Shown here piece after piece: positions 24,610 to 30,677 of a stretch of DNA of 42,499 nt. Under the pieces are notes generated by a model. The model had not been told where the DNA came from and did not search any database. It worked only from the letters and a program-made list of their open reading frames with translations. The stretch is from a virus: the IMG/VR virus record IMGVR_UViG_3300022745_000063, positions 1-42,499 of that record. One strand, 5' to 3'. A program made the translations under genes and the position numbers. Numbering within the stretch: position 1 is the stretch's first letter; each line of letters starts with the position of its first letter.

Positions 24610-25593
24610 TCATGCCGCCTTCTTCCCAATGAACCCGAGCGCCCGCTCTTTGACTGCCAGCACGCGGTGGGCGTAGCGCATGGCGCTGGCGTGGCTTTTG
24701 TGGTTGAGCACGGCTCGCACGTCGTCAAGGGTGCCGCCGCCTTCGATGATGGCGGTGGCTGTGCCGTGGCGCAGTTTGTGTAGGGTGAGGTGTTGCAGGC
24801 CGAGTGCCTTTTTGGCTTTTGCAAACCAGTAGTTGGCCTCGGTGTAGCTGGGCGGCTGCACCTTGAACGCGGTGCGGGCTTTGGGGTGGATGGGCTGCCA
24901 GTCTGGCGTGGCGTTTTTGGTGTCGGGGATGTGGTAGGCCGTGCCTTCGGGGTTGACGATGGCTTGGGCGGCTTCGGTGTAGCGCTTGCCCGAGTAGTAG
25001 AGCCTGCGCAGCATGGCGCGGACACGGCGGTTTTGTGTGGCCAGCGCGATGCGCAGCATGTCGGCGCGGGTGGCAAACACGTCGCTGGCGTTGCTGACTT
25101 TGGGCACGCTCATGCGCTGTGTGGGCTTGTGCTCGCCGCCAAAGCGGTGCTCCTTCCAGGCGTAGTTGACGGCGGCACGCAGGTAGGCCAAGCGGTTGCG
25201 GATGGTGGCCGGGGCCAGTGGTGTGCCGTCTTCGCGCACGTTGCGGGCTTTGACGGCCACGCACACGTCGGCCAGTGCGCTGAGGGGCCGCCCGGTGTAG
25301 TAGGGCAGGATCTGCGCGAGTTCGAGGGCCACGTCGCGCCCGTGCTTGAGCTGGGGCAGGCGATGGGTGATGTAGAGGGCCACCGCGTCGTCGATCAGCT
25401 CGTGACGAGTTTCAAGGTCGATGGTCGCGCGGGCGTAGAGGTCTGCGGTGGCTTTGCGGTCGTAGGCATCGGCCTGGGCTTGATTCCAAGTTTTTGGAAG
25501 GCGCTTTGCAGTGCGGATTCGGCCTGCGCCCGCAATGGTGCGGTCGAAGGTAAAGACGAATTGACCGCGCTCTTTGTCTCGGTGTATCGACAT
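24610..25593 (-). CDS. int: Tyrosine recombinase integrase
   Basis: A 327-residue protein. Residues about 60-150 form the SAM-like core-binding domain. The catalytic domain has Arg204 (SGKRYTEA), Lys226 (DTKNATP), His272 and Arg275 (LHKLRHG), His298 (LNHKS) and nucleophile Tyr307 (MRYAH). All active-site residues are present. It is the last gene of the leftward operon and abuts attP. The 5' end overlaps the excisionase-like gene by 199 bases. Confidence 0.95.
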   Translation of the reverse strand: MSIHRDKERGQFVFTFDRTIAGAGRIRTAKRLPKTWNQAQADAYDRKATADLYARATIDLETRHELIDDAVALYITHRLPQLKHGRDVALELAQILPYYTGRPLSALADVCVAVKARNVREDGTPLAPATIRNRLAYLRAAVNYAWKEHRFGGEHKPTQRMSVPKVSNASDVFATRADMLRIALATQNRRVRAMLRRLYYSGKRYTEAAQAIVNPEGTAYHIPDTKNATPDWQPIHPKARTAFKVQPPSYTEANYWFAKAKKALGLQHLTLHKLRHGTATAIIEGGGTLDDVRAVLNHKSHASAMRYAHRVLAVKERALGFIGKKAA

Positions 25594-25757
25594 GATCGTT
25601 TGTACTCCTCAAGGTCTGCCAGATCGTAAACGAGCCGTGGGCGCTGGCTGCCGGGCCTGCCAATGCGCTGGCAAGGCAGCGGGCCGTTTGGGGCGCTGAT
25701 AGCGTACAGCAGCCGCGGGCTGATGCCCAGATGGGCGGCTGCGGCGGTGGCTTTCAT
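25395..25757 (-). CDS. xis: AlpA/excisionase-like HTH protein
   Basis: A 120-residue frame from the ATG at 25757. The first 60 residues (ATAAAAHLGISPRLLYAI, GPLPCQRIG, RPRLVYDLADLEEYKRS) have the winged-helix pattern of AlpA/HTH_17 excisionases, which bind arm sites and direct recombination to excision. The remainder is Ser/Pro/Thr-rich and overlaps the start of integrase in another frame. Its start is coupled to the previous gene by ATGA. The role as excisionase follows from domain and position. Confidence 0.7.
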   Translation of the reverse strand: MKATAAAAHLGISPRLLYAISAPNGPLPCQRIGRPGSQRPRLVYDLADLEEYKRSCRYTETKSAVNSSLPSTAPLRAQAESALQSAFQKLGIKPRPMPTTAKPPQTSTPARPSTLKLVTS

Positions 25758-26137
25758 GGTTTGCCCCCAATCGGAACGGCCACGGTCTGGCCGAAATCTT
25801 TGGTGTTCACGTAGGCCGTGATGCACCAATCCCCTGCCTTGAGTGAAGTGTCAAACACGTGGACTGTGTTCAAAGGGTGCGCCCGCGTTCTTTCTTTGAG
25901 CTGCGGCTCTGCATCTGCCCAGCACTCGGCCACAACAAGGCACCGCTCGGCGGCGTGCCCGATGACGTAGGAGCGGGGTTTCACATGGCGCGGCTTGCTG
26001 ATCAACTTCAGGCCCTGCGCGGTGCACCAGTTCTGCACTGCTTTGGCTGATGCGCGGTGCAGTTTTGTCGAAGCAGCCCTTGTTAAAACAGGCTTATCCG
26101 CCTGTGCTTGTTTTGTCGATTTAGGTGTTTTGTTCAT
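25754..26137 (-). CDS. Conserved phage protein of unknown function
   Basis: A 127-residue protein. The N-terminus is Lys/Gln/Thr-rich, then SAKAVQNWCTAQGLKLISKPRHVKPRSYVIG, then a beta-rich part with RCLVVAECWADAEPQL and GDWCITAYVNTKDFG. No family is recognised. ATGA overlaps link it to both neighbours in the leftward operon, between the retroelement and the recombination genes. Confidence 0.7.
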   Translation of the reverse strand: MNKTPKSTKQAQADKPVLTRAASTKLHRASAKAVQNWCTAQGLKLISKPRHVKPRSYVIGHAAERCLVVAECWADAEPQLKERTRAHPLNTVHVFDTSLKAGDWCITAYVNTKDFGQTVAVPIGGKP

Positions 26138-26535
26138 GCCTCACCCCCAGCGCTGGCCCATTCGTACACCTGGCGGGCTTGCAGCACGTCCACCACCTCG
26201 AGGATGCGGATGGTGCGGGCGTTTTGGCCCTCTTGGTTTGCGAGGCGCTTGGCTTCGGCCTTGGCTTGCGAGAGGTGTGTGTGCACCTTGCTGGGTGCGC
26301 GACTGCCGTCGATGCTGATCATGAATTGGCCGTACACCTCGCCGCCCAGCTTGCTGAGATGCAGGCGCTTGATGCGGGCCTCGGTGATGCGCCCTTGCAG
26401 GGCGCGCATGAGGTGGCGCTCTTCGTCGTGCTCGAAGTGGTCGGCCTCGATGATGCCTTCGATGACGCGCTGGCACTCGCCCAGCAGGGCGGCGAGCACG
26501 TCGGATTCGGCGGTGATGTGGGTGTGGAGGGTCAT
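26134..26535 (-). CDS. Conserved phage protein of unknown function
   Basis: A 133-residue, mostly helical, charged protein (ESDVLAALLGECQRVIEGII, DEERHLMRALQGRITEARIKRLHLSK). The central GGEVYGQFMISIDGS looks like a beta hairpin. It overlaps the reverse transcriptase stop by four bases and the next gene by four. The direct neighbourhood to the retroelement might mean a link, but nothing in the sequence shows it. Confidence 0.7.
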   Translation of the reverse strand: MTLHTHITAESDVLAALLGECQRVIEGIIEADHFEHDEERHLMRALQGRITEARIKRLHLSKLGGEVYGQFMISIDGSRAPSKVHTHLSQAKAEAKRLANQEGQNARTIRILEVVDVLQARQVYEWASAGGEA

Positions 26536-27890
26536 GCTGGCTTTCTGTAAATCTTGCCGATGTCACCCGCCACAGCGTGGCCACGGCGGCGCAGGATATT
26601 GGCGATGCGGGTTTGGTCGGTGTGCCCGTGGCTGGCTTGGCCGGCGAGCCCTAGGTAGCTGTTGCCAGCGGCGAAGGTGTCGGCCTCGGCCATGTGTTGC
26701 AGGCGCCGCAGGGCGGTGGTGATGGTTTTGCGCCGGATGATGCGGCGCCATGGTTTGATGATGTGGCCCACGAAGTCGATGCCACGCTCGATGGGCTGGA
26801 GGATGGTCTTGCGTGGGTTGAGGCACAGGTTCAGTGTGGCAAGCCGGGCTTCGATGTGCTCGCGCGCTTGGTTGAGCCACTGCGGGCTGTCGTGCAGCAG
26901 GACGAAATCGTCCACGTAGCGCACGTAGTGCGGGGCGCGGAGTTGGTGTTTGATGAATTGGTCCAGATCGTCGAGCAGCACGTTGGCGAAGAATTGGCTG
27001 CTGAGGTTGCCGATGGGCAGGCCGTGGTGGTCTGGCGCGTTGAACAGGCTCTTGTGCGCGGGCACGAGGGCCAGCTCGTGCCGTGTGCCGCGCACCTCGA
27101 CATCAAGGCGGGGGTCGTGCATGAGGATGGTTTCGGTTAAAGCCATCCACCACGGCTCGGTCACCTGGCGCTGTAGCTGGCCGAGCAGGATGGTTTTGTC
27201 GATGCTGACGAAGAAGTTGGCCAGGTCACACTTGAGGTAATGCGCGGGGCGGCTCCAGTTCTGGGTATGGCTGCGCACCTGGTGCTCCAGCCGCTGGGCG
27301 GCGTAGAGGGTGCCCCGGCCGGGGATGCAGGCGCAACTGTCAGCCACGAAGCGGGCATGAAACCTCGGTGCGATTTGGTTGTAGAGCAGGTGGTGGACGA
27401 TGCGGTCGCGGAATTGCGCCGCCCACACTTCGCGCGGCTTGGGGCGGGTGATGACAAAGCAGATGGAGCGTCCGGGCTGGTAGGTGCCGGATTGGAGTTC
27501 TTCATGGAGCTGGTACAGGTTGTGCTCGGCCCGCGCCTCGAAGGCTTCGGCACTGGCGCTGGTGCGCTTGGTACGTCGGCAGTCGAGGTAGGCCTGCACA
27601 AGCTGCTGGAACAGGTGTGGATCTGCGGACGGCAACAGCCGAGCCTTCGTAGCTCTTGTGGTTGTTGTTCTGGTTGCCGTTGTTGAAGTTGCAATTCCAG
27701 GCGTAGGAGGCGCACCTGTCGCGCTGATGATGCCGCCCGCCCGAAGGCCGGAGCCGATCAGGTGGGGAGCTGCACCGGACGCAGCCCGTACGGTGGCGGT
27801 GGTATCCGTGGTGTGCATGTCGGTGGCCTTTTGGGCCAGCGGCGCGACCAGATTCACTGTGCGCACGGGCATGATGGCCTTGACCTTCAT
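26532..27890 (-). CDS. Diversity-generating retroelement reverse transcriptase
   Basis: A 452-residue frame from ATG 27890, whose ATG overlaps the avd stop (ATGA). The recognisable RT domain starts near residue 90 (PHLFQQLVQAYLDCRRTK). It shows RPKPREVWAAQFRDRIVHH, the first catalytic Asp in KCDLANFF (about 222), the DGR-type IGNLSSQ motif (about 293-299) and the YVDD box (325-328). It should copy the template RNA with errors at adenines and pass the cDNA to the variable repeats. The first 85-90 residues are read through the spacer and template repeat and are Thr/Ala-rich. A non-ATG start such as TTG at 27635 would give a more usual RT length. Confidence 0.95.
   Translation of the reverse strand: MKVKAIMPVRTVNLVAPLAQKATDMHTTDTTATVRAASGAAPHLIGSGLRAGGIISATGAPPTPGIATSTTATRTTTTRATKARLLPSADPHLFQQLVQAYLDCRRTKRTSASAEAFEARAEHNLYQLHEELQSGTYQPGRSICFVITRPKPREVWAAQFRDRIVHHLLYNQIAPRFHARFVADSCACIPGRGTLYAAQRLEHQVRSHTQNWSRPAHYLKCDLANFFVSIDKTILLGQLQRQVTEPWWMALTETILMHDPRLDVEVRGTRHELALVPAHKSLFNAPDHHGLPIGNLSSQFFANVLLDDLDQFIKHQLRAPHYVRYVDDFVLLHDSPQWLNQAREHIEARLATLNLCLNPRKTILQPIERGIDFVGHIIKPWRRIIRRKTITTALRRLQHMAEADTFAAGNSYLGLAGQASHGHTDQTRIANILRRRGHAVAGDIGKIYRKPA
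27622..27712 (-). repeat. DGR template repeat (TR), 91 bp
   Basis: On the minus strand it reads as GCC TCC TAC GCC TGG AAT and continues with eight AAC codons, 27 adenines in all, ending GCC GTC CGC AGA. It aligns without gaps to 28296-28386 (91 bp) and, over 88 bp, to 28802-28889. It lies between avd and the RT domain, as in Bordetella phage BPP-1. All differences from the two variable repeats fall on its adenines. Confidence 0.97.
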
Positions 27891-28264
27891 GCTGCAGGCG
27901 CCCTGTTCGTTCGTTTGAGCCAGCCACCGGCCTGTTTGCCGACGCTCCCCAGCAGCTCGATGGAGTCTGCCCACAGCTTGGGCGAGATGTACCGGGCATC
28001 GTGGCTGACGCGCAGCAGCACTGTGATGGCGCGCTCGCGAGTGAGCAACTGCTCAATGTACCACGCCCGGGCCTCGTGCTGGCTGGCATTGGCCAAGGCC
28101 ATCAGATCGAGCATTTCGACGCAATGCTGGGTGATTTTCTCGCCCAGCGCCCGCTTGACGGTGCGCGGCATCTGGACTTGGGCCCTGATGGCCAGATCCA
28201 GCAGGCGCGCGCCGGTGCGATGAATGGGAAGTTCGGTGTGAAGTGCCACGGTGGCTGTGCTCAA
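27887..28264 (-). CDS. avd: DGR accessory variability determinant (Avd)
   Basis: A 125-residue, all-helical basic protein (GARLLDLAIRAQVQMPRTVKR, QHCVEMLDLMALANASQHEARAWYIEQLL, ERAITVLLRVSHDARYISPKLW, ELLGSVGKQAGGWLK). This is the four-helix pattern of Avd, the pentameric protein that binds the RT and template RNA. The frame starts with TTG at 28264; a GTG at 28249 is an alternative. No clear SD is present. It follows the second target gene and overlaps the RT frame start by ATGA. Confidence 0.9.
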   Translation of the reverse strand: MSTATVALHTELPIHRTGARLLDLAIRAQVQMPRTVKRALGEKITQHCVEMLDLMALANASQHEARAWYIEQLLTRERAITVLLRVSHDARYISPKLWADSIELLGSVGKQAGGWLKRTNRAPAA

Positions 28265-28267
28265 TTA

Positions 28268-28284
28268 AAGGATTGAAGGATCAA
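28268..28284 (-). repeat. 17-base sequence shared after both variable repeats
   Basis: AAGGATTGAAGGATCAA (plus strand) occurs here and at 28768-28784, overlapping the stop codons of both target genes. It is absent beside the template repeat. It may be a remnant of target-gene duplication or a site needed for retrohoming. Confidence 0.7.
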
Positions 28285-28748
28285 AGTGCTGAGACTCTGC
28301 GGACGGCAACAGCCGAGCCTTCGTAGCTCTTGTGGGTGCTGCTCTGGTAGCCGTGGCGGAAGTAGCAACCCCAGGCGTAGGAGGCGTCTTCCTTGTGTGT
28401 CTCAGATGACCAGTGCCACTCTGGCTTGAGGTGAGGTTTGCAGTTCGCGAAAAGCAGGGCCTGCTCTTGCCTGGACGGGAGTGAGCCGCCGACGCTTGCC
28501 GCCCAATCGGTTGCGTCTTGCCAGTTGAGTGCGCTGGCGGGCTGGGCGGCCATGAGCACCAGGTGGTGGGCGGTTTGTCCTTTCTCGTCCAGGATGACGC
28601 CGGCGTAGTGCTCGTCGGGTTGCAGGTTGAGCGGTGACTGTGCGTCATCGGCCTGAAACTGCGGGTTGATGGCTTTGTGCAGAGCTTCCATCACGGCGAG
28701 GGTGCGGGGTGTGAACTCAATGTCGATGGGGATGGTGATGCCGGACAT
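28281..28748 (-). CDS. DGR target protein 2, C-type-lectin-like variable protein
   Basis: A 155-residue protein from the ATG at 28748. Residues 1-60 are specific to this copy (ITIPIDIEFTPRTLAVMEALHK). The C-terminal half matches target 1: GSLPSRQEQALLFANCKPHLKPEWHWSSE, then the variable region at residues 121-151 ending KSYEGSAVAVR. Gly127, Tyr129, Arg131, His132, Tyr134, Ser136, Ser137 and Thr138 are the codons changed from the template. The DUF1566-like C-type lectin fold is inferred from the pattern. It is expected to be a binding protein with a variable surface; its ligand is unknown. Confidence 0.92.
   Translation of the reverse strand: MSGITIPIDIEFTPRTLAVMEALHKAINPQFQADDAQSPLNLQPDEHYAGVILDEKGQTAHHLVLMAAQPASALNWQDATDWAASVGGSLPSRQEQALLFANCKPHLKPEWHWSSETHKEDASYAWGCYFRHGYQSSTHKSYEGSAVAVRRVSAL
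28296..28386 (-). repeat. DGR variable repeat 2 (VR2), 91 bp
   Basis: Differs from TR (27622-27712) at ten positions, all TR adenines: AAT to GGT, AAC to TAC, AAC to CGC, AAC to CAC, AAC to TAC, AAC to AGC twice, and AAC to ACC. None of the 64 non-A positions differs. It lies at the 3' end of target gene 2, with the GC-rich GTTGCCGTCCGC as the likely initiation region. Confidence 0.97.
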
Positions 28749-28780
28749 GTTGGGCTTTCGTGAGTTGAAGGATTGAAGGA

Positions 28781-29161
28781 TCAAGCGCTGAGCGGAATCA
28801 AGCGGACGGCAACAGCCGAGCCTTCGTAGCTCTTGCGGGTGTAGTTCTGGTTGCCGTCGTAGAAGCGGCAACCCCAGGCGCAGGAGGCGTCGTACTCATC
28901 AGCAGTCCAGTGCCACTCGGGCTCCAGCTTGACCTTGATGTTGGCGAAGAGCAGGGCCGCAACGGGGCGCGTGGGGAGTTCGCCGCCTTGCTCTTTGGTC
29001 CAGGCCTTTGCGGCTGCCCAGTCGAGGTCTGTCCCATGTCCGGGAAGCAGCACAACAGCGCAATGTGTGCCGTCTGGCTTGGTGGTCAACCCGGCGAAGG
29101 TACCGCCGTCGAGCGATGCGCCCAGTGCGGGCAGGTTGGTGAGGTTGAGAGGCTGTGACAT
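28781..29161 (-). CDS. DGR target protein 1, C-type-lectin-like variable protein
   Basis: A 126-residue protein with a strong SD (AAAGGAG, five bases before ATG). It is related to target 2 over its C-terminal 75 residues: GGELPTRPVAALLFANIKVKLEPEWHW, then the variable region at about 91-120 with Cys94, Gly97, Arg99, Tyr101, Asp102, Tyr107, Thr108 and Arg109 differing from the template-encoded residues. There is no signal peptide or coiled coil. It is the first DGR gene in the leftward operon. It is a likely variable ligand-binding protein of unknown location. Confidence 0.92.
   Translation of the reverse strand: MSQPLNLTNLPALGASLDGGTFAGLTTKPDGTHCAVVLLPGHGTDLDWAAAKAWTKEQGGELPTRPVAALLFANIKVKLEPEWHWTADEYDASCAWGCRFYDGNQNYTRKSYEGSAVAVRLIPLSA
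28802..28889 (-). repeat. DGR variable repeat 1 (VR1), 88 bp
   Basis: Differs from TR at ten positions, all TR adenines: TAC to TGC, AAT to GGT, AAC to CGC, AAC to TAC, AAC to GAC, AAC to TAC, AAC to ACC and CAC to CGC. None of 63 non-A positions differs. Adenines in the 3' part (AAG AGC TAC GAA) are unchanged in both VRs. Confidence 0.97.
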
Positions 29162-29176
29162 GGTTGCTCCTTTAGA

Positions 29177-29644
29177 TCACGGTTGTGGAATGGTTTGGCC
29201 GCGCTGCATGCGCAGCATCACGGCCTGCATGGCGGTGTGCATTTGCTGCGGGGTGCTGAGGGCGATGAGTTGCTCGTAGAGGTCGAGCAGGGGCGGGATG
29301 TGCTCGCGGCTGAGGTGGTCTGTGCCCCAGTGGCCGAGGCGCTGGGCGCGGTCGAGCATGTGCATGAGGGCGTCTTGTGCGTGTTGCACGGGGACGACCA
29401 GCAGGGGGTCGATTTCTTCGGCTCGCAGCAGGCACACATTCGCGCAGCAGGCGAGGTTGTGGAAGTCTTCTTCGGTGCCTTGGCCGGTGCACAGGCTCTG
29501 CCAGCTCACGCGCAGGGGCAGGGTGAGGCTGGTTTGCTCGGGCTGGGTGAAGGGCTGCACGCGGGCCATGACGCGGAAGAACGCGCCGGGGTCGGCGCGC
29601 AACCGATGCTTTGCATGTGCATCTTTTCTGTGTTTCGTTTTCAT
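29177..29644 (-). CDS. Conserved phage protein of unknown function
   Basis: A 155-residue protein from the ATG at 29644, coupled to the rha stop (ATGA). It is mostly helical (GTEEDFHNLACCANVCLLRAEEIDPLL, AQDALMHMLDRAQRLG, IPPLLDLYEQLIALSTPQQMHTAM). Two adjacent Cys and a basic N-terminus (KTKHRKDAHAKHRLR) are visible. No family is recognised. It lies between rha and the first DGR target, 15 bases ahead of the latter. Confidence 0.7.
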   Translation of the reverse strand: MKTKHRKDAHAKHRLRADPGAFFRVMARVQPFTQPEQTSLTLPLRVSWQSLCTGQGTEEDFHNLACCANVCLLRAEEIDPLLVVPVQHAQDALMHMLDRAQRLGHWGTDHLSREHIPPLLDLYEQLIALSTPQQMHTAMQAVMLRMQRGQTIPQP

Positions 29645-30390
29645 GCAACCCCCTTCGCCCCACCCACCGCCGCCCGTGCGGCTTGTTCGGCTTGTGCGGC
29701 GAGTTTGGCGACGATGCCCATGTGTGACACGCAGGACAGCAGGGCGTGGTGGTGTTCGCTGGCGAGTGCGTTGCCCAGGGTGGTGTCGCGCACGGCTTTG
29801 AGGGCTTTGTCGGTGTTGATGTGGCCGTGCCCGTTGATGGCCATGTAGGCCACGCGCCGCTGCATGTGCTCGTGCAGCAGGGGGTGCAGCTCGCGCATGA
29901 TTTCCCAGGCGCGGTCGTTGATGGTGCGCAGCAGCTCGGGCGGCAGGGGCTGGGGTTCGGACTGGCCCGAGAGCAGCAGGCCGCGCACGTCGATGGTGGC
30001 AGGCTCTGGCGTGGGCAGGGCCACGGGCGCTGCCTTGACGGCTTTGCGCTGGGTGCGCTCGCGCAGGGTTTGCTCCATGCGGTTGAAGTGGGCGATGTAG
30101 CGCTCTTTCCACTGCGCGGCCTTGGCTCCGGTGAAACCCATGCAGAGGAAAGCGAAGCCGTCGCGGGTGATGCGGTATTCGGTGCGCTGCTCGCCTTTGG
30201 CGTCGGTGTATTCAACGGGCTTGAAATTCAGCGCGTTGAATTCTGGTGAGCAGTCCAGATTGCGGATGCGTTCAAGCACGTTCTTGTGCTCTCTGCCGAA
30301 AGTCTCGGCAATGTCGCGGCTGGTGGTGGTGGGGGAACCGTCAATGACGGTGATGCGTGGCGCGGTGCGCCGTGAGGGGGTGTTAGCCAT
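29641..30390 (-). CDS. rha: Rha-family phage regulatory protein (copy 1)
   Basis: A 249-residue protein from the ATG at 30390, with strong SD AAAGGAG. The N-terminal Rha domain is clear (ITVIDGSPTTTSRDIAETFGREHKNVLERIRNL, YRITRDGFAFLCMGFTGAKAAQWKERYIAHFNRME). The C-terminal part (TIDVRGLLLSGQSEPQPLPP onward) is nearly identical to copy 2. Rha proteins act as phage regulators or antirepressors. The frame stays open upstream to ATG 30681, giving a 346-residue form, but the leader appears conserved as RNA rather than protein. The SD can pair with the C4-like RNA loop. Confidence 0.88.
   Translation of the reverse strand: MANTPSRRTAPRITVIDGSPTTTSRDIAETFGREHKNVLERIRNLDCSPEFNALNFKPVEYTDAKGEQRTEYRITRDGFAFLCMGFTGAKAAQWKERYIAHFNRMEQTLRERTQRKAVKAAPVALPTPEPATIDVRGLLLSGQSEPQPLPPELLRTINDRAWEIMRELHPLLHEHMQRRVAYMAINGHGHINTDKALKAVRDTTLGNALASEHHHALLSCVSHMGIVAKLAAQAEQAARAAVGGAKGVA
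29854..29994 (-). repeat. 141-bp inverted repeat shared by both rha genes
   Basis: Matches 41816-41956 in the opposite orientation, with two differences in 141 bases, while flanking rha sequence has diverged strongly. This suggests recent gene conversion. Being inverted and about 11.8 kb apart, the copies could also allow inversion of the immunity and replication region by homologous recombination. Confidence 0.85.
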
Positions 30391-30445
30391 GATGGCTCCT
30401 TTGGAACAGGTCTTGAACCTGCCACCCTCCCTGCCAAGAGAGGGC

Positions 30446-30517
30446 GGCAGACCGTGCAGGTTGGCAGACCGGCCAAAGGAACCGGCACACCCTTGCGGGT
30501 GTCCCGCACGGCCCGCC
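30446..30517 (-). ncRNA. C4-like antisense RNA, copy 1
   Basis: A 72-base element with a 15-bp closing stem (30503-30517 with 30446-30460) and two inner hairpins: ACACCC-GCAA-GGGTGT, and CCGG-TTCCTTTGG-CCGG. The second loop contains TCCTTTGG, exactly complementary to CCAAAGGA at the rha SD (30397-30404). This is the design of the P1 C4 RNA, which blocks antirepressor translation in trans. The second copy (41300-41371) has the same structure with compensating changes. Confidence 0.82.
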
Positions 30518-30560
30518 AAAAAGGGAGCCATGCCCCGCGCTGCATCGGGAGCAATAGAAA

Positions 30561-30588
30561 AGCCGCAAACCTCAAGAGGCGTGCGGCT
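30561..30588 (-). terminator. Hairpin with short T-run in the rha leader (copy 1)
   Basis: AGCCGCA-cg-CCTC-tt-GAGG-tt-TGCGGCT followed by TTTC on the minus strand. The equivalent in copy 2 keeps the stem and has a longer T-run. It lies between the leader promoter and the C4-like element. It may be an attenuator; with only three extra T it is weak as a terminator. Confidence 0.5.
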
Positions 30589-30642
30589 CGCAGCGCCTTT
30601 GGTGCCGGGCTGCCAAGCCCGCATCCCCGAAGGGACGGGCGA

Positions 30643-30672
30643 AGTGTAGCCGATGCGCTCGGGCATGGTCAA
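30643..30672 (-). promoter_or_regulatory. Promoter of the C4-rha leader, copy 1
   Basis: A -35 TTGACC (30667-30672) and -10 TACACT (30643-30648) with an 18-base spacer. The -10 region and following GCCCGTCCCTTCGGGGAT are conserved at copy 2, where the rest of the leader has diverged. It lies at the start of an in-frame extension of rha, directly after the preceding gene. Confidence 0.65.
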
Positions 30673-30677
30673 GGTGG

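Noticed and set aside
26532-27890. Retron or group II intron as explanation for the reverse transcriptase
   Set aside because: DGR motifs, adjacent Avd, template repeat and two variable repeats explain it fully; no msr/msd or intron domains are seen.
27502-28089. Long frame reading the TR in the target frame as a third target gene
   Set aside because: The segment before the TR has no target-like sequence or SD and overlaps avd and RT; the TR is a template, not a gene end.
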